Assembly (NCBI GenBank): GCA_029212905.1
Contig: JARGPB010000002.1
Coordinates: 1 to 64,000, forward strand
Direction: 5' to 3'
Source: Thalassovita sp.
Lineage (GTDB): Bacteria > Pseudomonadota > Alphaproteobacteria > Rhodobacterales > Rhodobacteraceae
DNA: 64,000 nt
In this document: in pieces, positions 44,600 to 53,446 of the stretch
How positions within the stretch are numbered: position 1 is the first letter of the stretch
How the letters are laid out: the number at the start of each line of letters is the position of its first letter
Program-made: the position numbers and the translations under genes
Notes under the pieces: generated by a model
What the model was told of the DNA's origin: nothing
The model's input: the letters and a program-made list of their open reading frames with translations, nothing else
Databases searched by the model: none

Positions 44600-46263
44600 A
44601 GTAATGCTGTTTTTGGAATATATCTTTTGAGGTCAATCTGACGGTGGGCGAATTCCAGTTCGGCCTGGCGATGAGAGGCCATCAGGATCGCACAGTCGGG
44701 CAGGGCGTCGCGCAGGCCGGTCAGCACCCTGCGGGCCAGCGGATCGTCCAGCCCCTCGGTCGGTTCGTCCAGCAACAAAATGGCGGGTTTGCGCAGCAGC
44801 GCGCGCGCCAGCGCCAGACGACGGGATTCCCCGCCCGACAGCCCCGCGCCAGATTCGCCCAGGATCATGTCCAATCCCCCACGAGGGGCAACGACGTCCA
44901 AAAGCTGAACGGCCTCGAGCGCGTCCAGCATCGCAGAGTCGTCGGGAACAGCCATGGCCAGCGCTAGGTTTTCCCGGATGGTGCCGCCGATCAGCGCGGC
45001 GCGTTGCGGCAGTAAAGTCAGTTGGCGGCGCAGGTCGGGCTCGGGCCAGTCGGACAGGGGGAGGCCATGAATCTGGATGCCATCGGTCGGGCCAAGCCCT
45101 GCCAGCGCATCCAGCAGGGTGCTTTTGCCCAGCCCCGACGGGCCGTGCAGCGCGAGGGTTTCACCGGGGGCGACGTGCAGGGACAGCCCGGTCAACAGCG
45201 GCTGCATGCGGTCGGGTCTGTGCAGGGTCAGGTCATGAACGCTCAGGCCCAAAGGCGCTGTGAAGGCGGGCGACTGTGTGGGGTTCGCGCGGGACGGGGG
45301 GGCGTCCGGCAAGGTCCGGCTGGCCGCGTCGCGCATCCGGCCCAGCTCGGCAAAGCCCCGCCGCAAGGGAAGCAGGGTTTCGGCCAGGGCCAAGGCCACA
45401 AAGATCCCGATGGCCGCCCGCGCCGGATCAATCTGATCGGTGCTAAGCGCGCCCAGCGGCAGGGCGATGGTCAGCGCGGTGACGGTCGCAACCACCACGG
45501 ACAGGCCGAAACCGGCATGGCGGTCAATCCGGTCCAGCGTTTGCAGGCTGTCGCGCAGGGCGGCTTCTGTGGTGTTGATTTGGGTGCTCAGGCTGTGCAG
45601 GCGTCCTTGCAACAGGGCCTCGCGCTGTCCGCGGAACAGGCCGATGGTCTGGCGGCGCAGGGTTTGCAAATCCCGTTCGGCCTGGATCGACGGGCTGAAC
45701 GAGGCCAGCCCAGTCCGGGTCAGCACGATCAGACCTCCCAACCCGTACCCCAGCAGGATTGACGTGGCGATCATCGGGGTGGTCAGCCACCAAAGCGCGG
45801 CAAAGCTGGCCAGATGGGTGATCACCCCCGCCAGGATCGGCAGTACCAACCGCAGCGCCACCCCGTCCAACGCATCCACATCGGCGGTCATGCGGGTCAG
45901 CTGGGCCGCACCACGCAGGCGACGAAGCTGTGCAATCGGTTGGGTTTCCAGCGCCTCGAGGATGATGACGCGCAGCCGGGTCAGAGCGCGCAGGGTGGCG
46001 TCGTGGGTCAGCAGGCGTTCAGCATAGCGGGCACCAGAACGGCCCAAGGCCAGCAGACGCACCCCGGCGCTGGGGCGGAAAACGTCAAAGGCGATACCGA
46101 TCCCGGCGGCTCCGGCCAGGCCCGTGGCGGTGATGAACCAGCCGGACAGCCCCAATAGCGCGACGCCCATCAGCAACACGGTCACAGAGGCGATTGCGCC
46201 TTTGGTCATGGCCCATCGGTCGGCGGCGAATATCAGACGCAAGGCGCGGAATAGGGGGCTCAT
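44596..46263 (-). CDS. cydC: CydC subunit of the glutathione/cysteine ABC exporter
   Basis: Half-transporter of CydDC, which exports reduced thiols and is needed to assemble the bd oxidase. The 555 residues comprise six helices (about 15-310), Walker A GPSGLGKST, signature LSGGESRRLALARALL and Walker B AILLLDEPTEGLD. It overlaps cydD by four bases (ATGA). The stop codon lies in the Fnr box. Confidence 0.92.
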   Translation of the reverse strand: MSPLFRALRLIFAADRWAMTKGAIASVTVLLMGVALLGLSGWFITATGLAGAAGIGIAFDVFRPSAGVRLLALGRSGARYAERLLTHDATLRALTRLRVIILEALETQPIAQLRRLRGAAQLTRMTADVDALDGVALRLVLPILAGVITHLASFAALWWLTTPMIATSILLGYGLGGLIVLTRTGLASFSPSIQAERDLQTLRRQTIGLFRGQREALLQGRLHSLSTQINTTEAALRDSLQTLDRIDRHAGFGLSVVVATVTALTIALPLGALSTDQIDPARAAIGIFVALALAETLLPLRRGFAELGRMRDAASRTLPDAPPSRANPTQSPAFTAPLGLSVHDLTLHRPDRMQPLLTGLSLHVAPGETLALHGPSGLGKSTLLDALAGLGPTDGIQIHGLPLSDWPEPDLRRQLTLLPQRAALIGGTIRENLALAMAVPDDSAMLDALEAVQLLDVVAPRGGLDMILGESGAGLSGGESRRLALARALLRKPAILLLDEPTEGLDDPLARRVLTGLRDALPDCAILMASHRQAELEFAHRQIDLKRYIPKTALL

Positions 46264-47915
46264 GCACAGGGCTCCAGTCGAATTTCGCGGCCTTGGACCG
46301 CAACCAAAGCGGCAATCAGAGCCGGGTCATGCGTGGCGGCGATCACGGTTTTCCCTTGATTTGCAGCGGCCTGGAGCGCGGAGATGATGCGCCCCGCTGT
46401 GGCGGTATCCAGGTCCGCCGTGGGTTCATCCGCCAGAATGATCTGAGCTTCGTTCAGAAAGGCGCGCGCCAGCAGCAGACGGCGCAGCTCTCCGCCCGAG
46501 ACGCCGGCGCCGGTTTCACCCAGCCGGGTATCCATGCCATGAGGCAGCGCGGCGACGATCCCATCGGCCTGCGCCAGGCGCAGGGCCTTGGCCGGATCGC
46601 GCCCATGGCCCTGGGGGTCCAGAAATTGCGCCAGCGTCACATCAGGGACATGGGCCTCTTGCGGGACCAGTGCCAGCCGCGCGCGCCAGGCGTCGGCGGT
46701 TTCATGGGTCAATGGCTGGCCGCAGACGGTCACGGTCCCTTTGGCAGGCAGCAGGCCCGAGATCACATCCAGCATTGTCGATTTCCCAGCGCCGCTGGGA
46801 CCGGTCAGGGCCAGGCTGTCGCCGGGAGCAAGACTGAGATCCGGTAGGAGGAGGCTGCGCGCCCCGCGCTGCACGCTGACCCCCTGCAAGCGCAGAGTGG
46901 CCGCGCCGGGCAATGGGGGGACGGGCAGACCCTGACCCAGAATGGGCGCGGGGGCGGTCTGGGACAGGGTGTCCAGCTCGTCCAGAACCGCCTCGGCGCC
47001 GGCCTTGTCGTGCCAGGCCGCGGCCAGATCGCGCAGAGGCTGGAAATACTCGGGCGCCAGCAGCAACAGAAAAATGCCCTCGAACAGAGTTAGCGGGGTG
47101 GCATAGGCGCCGAACGGGATTTCTCCCAACAGGGAAAACCCGACATAGACGGCGACCATGGCCACACCGATCGCCGCGAACAGCTCCAACACGGTCGAGG
47201 ACAGGAATGCCACCCGCAGCACGGCCATGGTCCGCTGGCGCAGGCTGTCGGCGGCGCGGGTGAAATCATCGCGCGACCGGGTCTGAGCGTTCAGCAGGTG
47301 CAGATCGGGAAGGGCGGCGATGCGGTCGATCAGCAGGCGGTTCATGTCGCCGATTTCGGCCATATGGCGGATGCTGGCCTCTTTGGCGGCCATGCCGACC
47401 AGCGCCATGAACACCGGGATCAGCGGACCGGCCACCAACAGCACCAGCCCCGCCGCCCACGAGATCGAAAAGATCAGGGCCAACATCACCAGCGGCAGCA
47501 CACGCACGCGCATCATGGCGGGGCGGTAGCGGGTCACATAGGGCGACAGCAACGGTAATTTCTGGGACAGCAGTGCCCCGATTTCAGCCGAGGACACATC
47601 CGCGCGCAGCAAACGGGATTCACGGGCCAGAATGGCCTGGCGCTGGTCGTGGATCAACGTGTCAGCCAGCCGAAAGGACAGCGCCCCGGCGCGTATTTCA
47701 AGCCCGGCCTTTAACAAGGCTGCCAGCAGGAAAGCCGCTGCGCAGGGCAGGGAGGGCGTCAAATCACCCGCTGCCCAGCTGGACACGGCCCAGGCGATCG
47801 CCAGGGCTTGTATCGGCCATAACAGCCCTGCGGCGACCAACAGGCCCGACGCCTTGCGCGACAGGTTTTCTTGGGCGGGCGACAGGGGCAGGCGGGCATG
47901 AGTAGGCGTGGCCAT
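46260..47915 (-). CDS. cydD: CydD subunit of the glutathione/cysteine ABC exporter
   Basis: Partner of CydC; 551 residues. Membrane part about 25-320 with LPLVMLALIFSISWAAGLVL, then Walker A GPSGAGKST, signature VSGGELRRLLLARAFL and Walker B IILADEPTADLD. First gene of the cydDCABX cluster. I chose ATG at 47915; frames further upstream to 48068 run into the tig leader and lack conserved residues. Confidence 0.92.
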   Translation of the reverse strand: MATPTHARLPLSPAQENLSRKASGLLVAAGLLWPIQALAIAWAVSSWAAGDLTPSLPCAAAFLLAALLKAGLEIRAGALSFRLADTLIHDQRQAILARESRLLRADVSSAEIGALLSQKLPLLSPYVTRYRPAMMRVRVLPLVMLALIFSISWAAGLVLLVAGPLIPVFMALVGMAAKEASIRHMAEIGDMNRLLIDRIAALPDLHLLNAQTRSRDDFTRAADSLRQRTMAVLRVAFLSSTVLELFAAIGVAMVAVYVGFSLLGEIPFGAYATPLTLFEGIFLLLLAPEYFQPLRDLAAAWHDKAGAEAVLDELDTLSQTAPAPILGQGLPVPPLPGAATLRLQGVSVQRGARSLLLPDLSLAPGDSLALTGPSGAGKSTMLDVISGLLPAKGTVTVCGQPLTHETADAWRARLALVPQEAHVPDVTLAQFLDPQGHGRDPAKALRLAQADGIVAALPHGMDTRLGETGAGVSGGELRRLLLARAFLNEAQIILADEPTADLDTATAGRIISALQAAANQGKTVIAATHDPALIAALVAVQGREIRLEPCA

Positions 47916-48062
47916 GGCGGGCTCCGTTGGACAGACCCCTGAGATAGAGTCCCGCGTGCCGAATTGCCATTCACGCGTCTGCGCCGAAACGTAGCACCAC
48001 CGTGCTGCGCCGCAGCGGTGCCGAAACAAGGGGCGGCACGTTGGCCACAATGGGATTCGCGC

Positions 48063-48091
48063 TTGCACCCTTGCCTATTCGACCTTAGAAG
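48063..48091 (+). promoter_or_regulatory. Candidate tig promoter
   Basis: TTGCAC and TAGAAG are separated by 17 bases, about 70 bases upstream of the tig start. The -10 is a moderate match. The remaining part of the 247-base gap shows no gene. Confidence 0.38.
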
Positions 48092-48162
48092 ACGGCGAGA
48101 TTTCGGCGCCTCTTTGGGGGCTGCCACGTATTGCACAGATTTGCACCGAGAAGGAAAACAAC

Positions 48163-49500
48163 ATGCAGGTCACCGAGACCCTGAACGAAGGCCTGAAGCG
48201 CGGTTACGAGATCACCGTCCCGGCGGCCGAACTGGATGCGAAAGTCACCGAGAAACTGACCGAAGCCCAGCCCGAAGTCGAAATGAAGGGTTTCCGCAAA
48301 GGTAAGGTGCCGATGGCGCTGCTGCGCAAGCAGTTCGGCCAGCGTATCCTGGGCGAAGCCATGCAGGAAACCATCGACGGTGCGATGAACGCTCATTTCG
48401 AAGAAACCGGCGACCGTCCCGCCCTGCAGCCGCAGGTGACCATGGTTGACGGCGAAGATTGGAAAGAGGGCGACGACGTCAAGGTCACCATGACCTACGA
48501 AGCTCTGCCCGCGATCCCCGACATGGATTTCTCGGACATCGAGCTGGAGCGCCTGGTTGTCAAAGCCGATGACGCGGCGATCGACGAAGCGCTGGCCTCG
48601 TTGGCCGAAAGCGTCAACGACTGGAAAAAACGCCGCAAGGGTACCAAAGCCAAAGACGGCGATCAGATTGTGATGGATTTCGTCGGCACAGTTGATGGCG
48701 AAGCCTTCGAAGGCGGCTCGGCCGAAGATTACCCGCTGGTGCTGGGCTCGAACTCGTTCATCCCCGGTTTCGAAGAGCAGCTGGTCGGCAACGCCAAAGA
48801 AGGCGAAGAGATCGAAGTCAGCGTGACCTTCCCCGCCGAATATGGCGCTGAAAACCTGGCCGGCAAAGACGCCGTTTTCGCCTGCACGATCAAAGCCGTG
48901 AACGAGCCCGTTGCTGCTGAAATCACCGACGAGCTGGCGCAGAAATTCGGCGCCGAAGATCTGGCCGCGATGAAGGCTCAGGTCGCCGAGCGTCTGGAAG
49001 CAGAGTATGTGGGTGCCTCGCGCGCTGTGATGAAACGCGCTCTGCTGGACGCGCTGGACGGCAAAGTCAGCTTTGACCTGCCCCCAAGCCTGGTCGAAGC
49101 CGAAGCCGGTCAGATCGCGCACCAGCTGTGGCACGAAGAAAACCCCGAGGTCGAGGGCCACGATCACCCCGAGATCGAAACCACCGACGAGCACACCAAA
49201 CTGGCCGAGCGCCGCGTGCGTCTGGGTCTGCTGCTGGCTGAAATCGGTCAGAAAGCCGAGGTTGAGGTCACTGATGCCGAGATGACTCAGGCGATCATGA
49301 ACCAGGCGCGTCAGTACCCGGGCCAAGAGCGTCAGTTCTTTGAGTTCATTCAGCAAAACCAGCAAATGCAACAGCAGATGCGTGCGCCGATCTTTGAAGA
49401 CAAGGTTGTCGATCACGTGGTCGACCAGGCCAAAGTGACCGAGAAAGAGGTCTCGAAAGAAGATCTGCAAAAAGCAGTCGAGGCCCTGGACGACGAATAA
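48163..49500 (+). CDS. tig: Trigger factor
   Basis: Ribosome-bound chaperone and peptidyl-prolyl isomerase for nascent chains. It has 445 residues: an N-terminal ribosome-binding domain with the signature GFRKGKVP (about residue 44), an FKBP-type isomerase domain (about 158-245; GDQIVMDFVGTVDGEAF, PGFEEQLVG), and the helical C-terminal cradle. Start ATG at 48163 follows AGAAGGA. Ends with a strong terminator. Confidence 0.96.
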   Translation: MQVTETLNEGLKRGYEITVPAAELDAKVTEKLTEAQPEVEMKGFRKGKVPMALLRKQFGQRILGEAMQETIDGAMNAHFEETGDRPALQPQVTMVDGEDWKEGDDVKVTMTYEALPAIPDMDFSDIELERLVVKADDAAIDEALASLAESVNDWKKRRKGTKAKDGDQIVMDFVGTVDGEAFEGGSAEDYPLVLGSNSFIPGFEEQLVGNAKEGEEIEVSVTFPAEYGAENLAGKDAVFACTIKAVNEPVAAEITDELAQKFGAEDLAAMKAQVAERLEAEYVGASRAVMKRALLDALDGKVSFDLPPSLVEAEAGQIAHQLWHEENPEVEGHDHPEIETTDEHTKLAERRVRLGLLLAEIGQKAEVEVTDAEMTQAIMNQARQYPGQERQFFEFIQQNQQMQQQMRAPIFEDKVVDHVVDQAKVTEKEVSKEDLQKAVEALDDE

Positions 49501-49524
49501 GTCGCCACGGATACCCAAATCGTG

Positions 49525-49551
49525 AAAGGCCACCCTTCGGGGTGGTCTTTT
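49525..49551 (+). terminator. Rho-independent terminator of tig
   Basis: An 11-pair stem, AAAGGCCACCC against GGGTGGTCTTT (one G-T pair), with a TTCG loop and TTTT, 25 bases after the stop. Confidence 0.88.
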
Positions 49552-49618
49552 GCGTTGGGCCGTTCGGCTTGACCTGCGTGGCGTTCAGCGCCCAGTCTGA
49601 GCGAAAGGGAGAAAACAC

Positions 49619-50035
49619 ATGTCACACACTGGTTTCACCAAAGAAGGCTTTGACGAGTTTCGGGCCAATGACCGGCCCGGTCCGATCCATATGCTGAACC
49701 TCGTACGGCTGCGCGACAGGGCCGAATACCCGGACGGGCGCGAGGCCACGGGCGCCGAGGCCTATGCCGCCTATGGCAAGGACAGTGAACCCGTGTTGCA
49801 ACGGCTGGGCGGGCGGATCGTGTGGCGTGGTCAGATGGAGCAGATGCTGATTGGCCCCGGAGACGAAGCGTGGGACCTGTGCTTTATCGCAGAATACCCC
49901 AGCCCTGATGCGTTCGCGGCAATGATCAAAGACCCCGAATACCGCGAGGCGATGGTGCACCGACAGGCCAGTGTGGCGGATTCGCGATTGGTGCGGATGG
50001 CGCCGCTACCCGCCGGAGAAAATTTCGGCGAATAG
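49619..50035 (+). CDS. DUF1330-family protein
   Basis: A 138-residue cytoplasmic protein of the dimeric alpha-beta barrel type. The patterns PIHMLNLVRLRDRAEYPDG and FIAEYPSPDAFAAMIKDPEY fit DUF1330. No reaction is established for this family member. ATG at 49619 follows GAAAGGGAGA. Convergent with luxI, 21 bases apart. Confidence 0.8.
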   Translation: MSHTGFTKEGFDEFRANDRPGPIHMLNLVRLRDRAEYPDGREATGAEAYAAYGKDSEPVLQRLGGRIVWRGQMEQMLIGPGDEAWDLCFIAEYPSPDAFAAMIKDPEYREAMVHRQASVADSRLVRMAPLPAGENFGE

Positions 50036-50056
50036 CGGCGAGGAGACCGTGAGTGG

Positions 50057-50839
50057 TCAGGCTTTGCAACGGCGTACGGGGACGCCGTCGATCATGTAGG
50101 ACAGTTCGAGGCGCAAGGCTTCGGCTGCGGCGCGATCCAGCGGGGTCTGGGCATCTGCGATCTGCTCTTCGCAATAGGCACGCAAGGCCGCGCGGCTGTC
50201 GGGCAGGGCTGAGGGCTTCGGGCGGTGTTGGTCGAAATGCCGCAGGGCAGCCTCGTTCGTGGTGAACAGATCACCGGCCAGGCCGACCCGATCGCGCAGG
50301 TTGTCGATGCGTTCAGCCGAGCAATCAATCAAGGCGGCGACAATTCCGCGCCCTGTCAGGCCCAAGTAATCAATCGGTAAATCGCCAGTGTCCGTCAGGA
50401 TTCGGTCCAGCCGTGGATCCAATAGAGTCACGACATCCAGAACACCGGCCTTGCGCGCGTATTCCAACGCGCCAACCAAAACCTTACTTGCGACGCGGCG
50501 GGCATTGGGCGCATCAATATCGACACAGAATTGCGAGGCCTCCCAGAGGCGCGCGCTGCGCAATGGCGCATCGCCCTGTAATACCTCGGACAGCGCGTCC
50601 GACAGCATGTGCGGCCCTGTGGTTTGTAGTAGGCGTAAACCGCCCGAAACCCGTCCAGCCATGTCCAAATGAAGGATATAGGCAGGATTCAGTTGGTCGA
50701 ATTCATCTGTTGCGGCATGTCTGTTGGTGCCGGTTTGCCCTTGGAAAACTGTGCCAAAGCACCTTTGCCGCAGGCGGTGCATCTCGTCCAGCATGGGCTG
50801 GAACTGGTGCCTGTTCAGAGCATCAATAACGATGATCAT
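50057..50839 (-). CDS. luxI: Acyl-homoserine-lactone synthase (LuxI family) with atypical site residues
   Basis: Would make N-acyl-homoserine lactone from SAM and acyl-ACP. It is 260 residues long, with a C-terminal extension of about 50 beyond typical LuxI. Of the eight classical invariant positions, Arg24, Phe28, Asp45, Asp48, Arg69 and Glu100 are present. The Trp near 34 is Gly, and the Arg after the conserved Glu (ESRF-type motif) is Gln103 in WEASQFCVD. Activity or substrate may therefore differ. Start ATG at 50839; the Shine-Dalgarno AGGGGA is seven bases upstream and can pair with an upstream arm. luxR is directly upstream on the same strand. Confidence 0.85.
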   Translation of the reverse strand: MIIVIDALNRHQFQPMLDEMHRLRQRCFGTVFQGQTGTNRHAATDEFDQLNPAYILHLDMAGRVSGGLRLLQTTGPHMLSDALSEVLQGDAPLRSARLWEASQFCVDIDAPNARRVASKVLVGALEYARKAGVLDVVTLLDPRLDRILTDTGDLPIDYLGLTGRGIVAALIDCSAERIDNLRDRVGLAGDLFTTNEAALRHFDQHRPKPSALPDSRAALRAYCEEQIADAQTPLDRAAAEALRLELSYMIDGVPVRRCKA

Positions 50840-50846
50840 CGAAGTT

Positions 50847-50907
50847 TCCCCTAAAACGTCAGTGCAGGGAAAGTGTATCGGTGCCAGAGCGCGGCACCAT
50901 TAGGGGA
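50847..50907 (-). promoter_or_regulatory. luxI leader with ribosome-site-masking inverted repeat
   Basis: In mRNA sense TCCCCTAA (50907-50900) can pair with TTAGGGGA (50854-50847), which contains the luxI Shine-Dalgarno. A GGTGCC/GGCACC hairpin lies between them. A transcript reading through from luxR would carry both arms; one starting inside would not. Confidence 0.55.
50880..50898. promoter_or_regulatory. Candidate lux-box palindrome
   Basis: GGTGCC-N7-GGCACC is a perfect 19-bp inverted repeat, 41-59 bases upstream of the luxI start and 24 bases after the luxR stop. Its size and place fit a LuxR-type operator, although the sequence is not the classic Vibrio box. Confidence 0.5.
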
Positions 50908-50922
50908 TTCCCGTAGTGCGCC

Positions 50923-51624
50923 TTACCCAGGGTGAATCAGCCGGAACCCGATGGCACGCCCGATGGCTTGGGCGGTGGTCAGCGTTCCCAGCTTTTCGCG
51001 GCTCGAGCGCAGGTGCACTTCGACCGTGCGATGCGAAATGGACAAGATATCCCCGACATCCTGCTGCGATTTCCCCGCAGCGATCCATTGCAGGATCTCC
51101 AGCTCGCGCGTTGACAGAACCGGACGTGAAAGCGTCTGATGCACCTGTCCAGAGTGTAGCACCTCGTCATGCAGGCGCACCGCCGCAAGCTGCAACGCGC
51201 CGGTTGTGGCGTGAACCAGGCGGGACCACTCAGGCTCTGAACAATCACGTGTGACGCTTAGTAGGCCATGGTCCCCATAGGGGCCACGCACCGGGATGGT
51301 CAGCCCCTGCGGGGTGATGCCGAACTCGCGCGCTTCGGAGAATACGGTGTGAAACCGCGCGTTTTTGTCAAAGCGCGACCATTCCACAGGGGCGATACAT
51401 AGGGCGGTTTCGGTTAATGTAGGGTCAATCCGGTGAAACCCACGCCGGACATAATGTGCCTTCCACTCGTCAGGGTAGGTGGCATAGCCCAGAATGTCCC
51501 CCGTGACCGGGGAAATCGTGGCGTAGGACGCATAGTCAAAGCCCAGAGACGCACATAGCCCGTCCAGCATACTGACGCAGCTGACTTCTCCGTCGGGGAT
51601 CGCGTTCAAATCTATGGCTCGCAT
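50923..51624 (-). CDS. luxR: LuxR-family quorum-sensing regulator
   Basis: A 233-residue transcription factor. The N-terminal autoinducer domain keeps the classical residues Trp54, Tyr58, Asp67, Pro68 and Trp82, so it is likely to bind an acyl-homoserine lactone. The C-terminal helix-turn-helix (about 168-230) has LSTRELEILQWIAAGKSQQD and VEVHLRSSREKLG. It lies directly upstream of luxI. Its own upstream region is A+T-rich (about 38% G+C in 51661-51780 by count) and holds a 17-bp palindrome. Confidence 0.9.
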   Translation of the reverse strand: MRAIDLNAIPDGEVSCVSMLDGLCASLGFDYASYATISPVTGDILGYATYPDEWKAHYVRRGFHRIDPTLTETALCIAPVEWSRFDKNARFHTVFSEAREFGITPQGLTIPVRGPYGDHGLLSVTRDCSEPEWSRLVHATTGALQLAAVRLHDEVLHSGQVHQTLSRPVLSTRELEILQWIAAGKSQQDVGDILSISHRTVEVHLRSSREKLGTLTTAQAIGRAIGFRLIHPG

Positions 51625-51723
51625 GGCGCGTCCTCCTTATTGAACGCGGAAATCTGTTTGGGTCGTAATAGCTAATATAGGGTTAACAACTTCAAGGCGG
51701 CAAATCTGTGGCGGAAAATGGTC

Positions 51724-51740
51724 AGGTTAATAATTGACCT
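51724..51740. promoter_or_regulatory. Near-perfect palindrome upstream of luxR
   Basis: AGGTTAAT-A-ATTGACCT has one T/G mismatch over eight-base arms and lies 100 bases before the luxR ATG in A+T-rich DNA. It could be an operator for LuxR or another regulator. The rest of the 272-base gap shows only the rplI terminator. Confidence 0.4.
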
Positions 51741-51840
51741 AGGGTGAATTGATACAAGATGTCTTTGTCATATAGCAAAAGCACCTGAACGATAAAGCCT
51801 CGCTGAATTTTTCTCGGACCTATGCGGTTGGGCTAGGACG

Positions 51841-51873
51841 AAAAAAACCGCGCGAGGAGGCCTCGCGCGGTTT
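51841..51873 (-). terminator. Terminator of rpsF-rpsR-rplI
   Basis: A 13-bp stem, AAACCGCGCGAGG/CCTCGCGCGGTTT, with a three-base loop, followed in minus-strand sense by TTTT. It is 24 bases after the rplI stop. Confidence 0.9.
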
Positions 51874-51896
51874 CAAAAATCCTTGGAAGGATTTGA

Positions 51897-52511
51897 TTAC
51901 TCTTCGTCGTCCGATGCGTCTTCGTCGGCGACGGTCAGTTCTTCGTCGTCCGATGCGGCGGAACCGATATCGTCGAACAGCTCGGCGATTTCGAAATCAG
52001 CAGCGGCTTCTTCTTCCGCAGCCAGTTCCTGGATCGATTTGCCCGAGGCTTGCAGTTCGGCCTCTTCAGTCGAACGGGCCACGTTGATTTCGATTTCGAC
52101 CGAAACTTCGGGGTGCAGGGTGACAGCCACGCCATGCAGGCCCAGGTTTTTGATCGGCAGTACGATGACAACCTGCTTGCGGTCCACCGAGAAGCCTTCT
52201 TCGGTTGCAACTTCGGCAACGTCACGCGGAGTGACCGAGCCATAAAGGTTGCCGCCATCCGAAGCGGAACGAATCACGACGAATTGCTGACCATCCAGCT
52301 TTTCGGCCAGTGCTTCGGCTTCTTTTTTGGTTTCCAGGTTGCGGGCTTCAAGCTGAGCTTTCTGCACTTCGAACGAGGCAACGTTTGCCTTCGAAGCGGT
52401 CAGCGCTTTGCCTTGCGGCAGCAGGAAGTTGCGCGCGTAGCCGGATTTAACATCGACGACGTCGCCCATCTGGCCAAGCTTGGCCACACGTTCCAGAAGG
52501 ATAACTTGCAT
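51897..52511 (-). CDS. rplI: 50S ribosomal protein L9
   Basis: Binds 23S rRNA at the L1-stalk side. The 204-residue protein has the N-terminal domain MQVILLERVAKLGQMGDVVD and GYARNFLLPQGKAL, a long helix, and a C-terminal domain. It ends in an acidic extension of about 45 residues rich in Asp and Glu, absent from E. coli L9 (149 residues) and seen in Rhodobacterales. Last gene of the operon. Confidence 0.95.
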   Translation of the reverse strand: MQVILLERVAKLGQMGDVVDVKSGYARNFLLPQGKALTASKANVASFEVQKAQLEARNLETKKEAEALAEKLDGQQFVVIRSASDGGNLYGSVTPRDVAEVATEEGFSVDRKQVVIVLPIKNLGLHGVAVTLHPEVSVEIEINVARSTEEAELQASGKSIQELAAEEEAAADFEIAELFDDIGSAASDDEELTVADEDASDDEE

Positions 52512-52523
52512 ATCAGTCTCTCC

Positions 52524-52751
52524 TTACTTCACTGCATAGGGCAGCAGGGCGAGGAAGCGGGCGCGCTTGATAGCACGGGCCAGCTCACGCTGCTTTTTGC
52601 CGGAAACGGCGGTGATGCGCGACGGCACGATTTTACCGCGTTCGCTGATATAGCGTTGCAGCAGTTTGGTGTCTTTGTAGTCGATCTTCGGCGCGTTGTC
52701 GCCCGAGAAGGGGCAGACCTTGCGACGGCGGAAAAACGGTTTAGCAGCCAT
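52524..52751 (-). CDS. rpsR: 30S ribosomal protein S18
   Basis: Small-subunit protein of 75 residues that pairs with S6. It has the signature FFRRRKVCPFSG and RYISERGKIVPSRITAVSGK. It starts 26 bases after rpsF and ends 12 before rplI. Confidence 0.96.
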   Translation of the reverse strand: MAAKPFFRRRKVCPFSGDNAPKIDYKDTKLLQRYISERGKIVPSRITAVSGKKQRELARAIKRARFLALLPYAVK

Positions 52752-52777
52752 GACTTATCGTCCTTTTCTCAAGCTGA

Positions 52778-53143
52778 TCACGAACGGCGCTCGCGGCGAT
52801 CACCACGATCACTGCGTTCGTCACGTTTCTGCATCTGGACCGAAGGGCCCTCGGCGTGCTCGTCGACCTTGATGGTCAGGACGCGCATGACGTCATCATG
52901 CAGACGCATCAGGCGTTCCATTTCCTGGATGGCCGGCGCGTTGGCGTCGGTACGCAGGAAGGCATAGTGGCCCTTGCGGTTCTTGTTGATCTTATAGGCC
53001 ATCGTTTTGACACCCCAGTATTCGCTGTCGACGACTTTGCCGCCGTTATCAGCCAAAACGGTACCGAAATGTTCAATGAGGCTCTCAGCTTGCGCGTTGG
53101 ACAGATCCTGGCGCGAGATGAAGACATGCTCGTAAAGCGGCAT
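52778..53143 (-). CDS. rpsF: 30S ribosomal protein S6
   Basis: Binds the central domain of 16S rRNA with S18. The 121 residues start MPLYEHVFISRQDLSNAQ and carry a C-terminal Arg/Asp/Glu-rich tail. I chose ATG at 53143 with AGGAG upstream; an ATG five codons earlier is not needed. Confidence 0.96.
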   Translation of the reverse strand: MPLYEHVFISRQDLSNAQAESLIEHFGTVLADNGGKVVDSEYWGVKTMAYKINKNRKGHYAFLRTDANAPAIQEMERLMRLHDDVMRVLTIKVDEHAEGPSVQMQKRDERSDRGDRRERRS

Positions 53144-53249
53144 GTTTACTCCTGTCAATTTTCAGGCGCATTTCATAGGGGGGCCAATCCTTCCGCGACC
53201 CATCCACGAGAGACTGCGCGGTTCATCCAAAACTGCGGAAGGAGCGGCG

Positions 53250-53278
53250 CATATACGATGGATTTCCCTGTTTCGCAA
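53250..53278 (-). promoter_or_regulatory. Promoter of rpsF-rpsR-rplI
   Basis: In minus-strand sense TTGCGA and TATATG are spaced by 17 bases, 107-135 bases upstream of the rpsF start. The rest of the 303-base gap to the next gene shows no supported feature. Confidence 0.5.
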
Positions 53279-53446
53279 GCCTGAACACCGCGGAACCTGG
53301 TTGTTTCTGCGGATGCGATCTGGACGCCCGTCTGGCCGCCCACCGGGCATGTGCGAAAAAGGCGAATTCTACTCAAACCTTCGCCTAATTGTCGCCGCTT
53401 TGCCGGGACAGAGTGGTGCAAACGATCCGTACAATAGACGAGGGCT

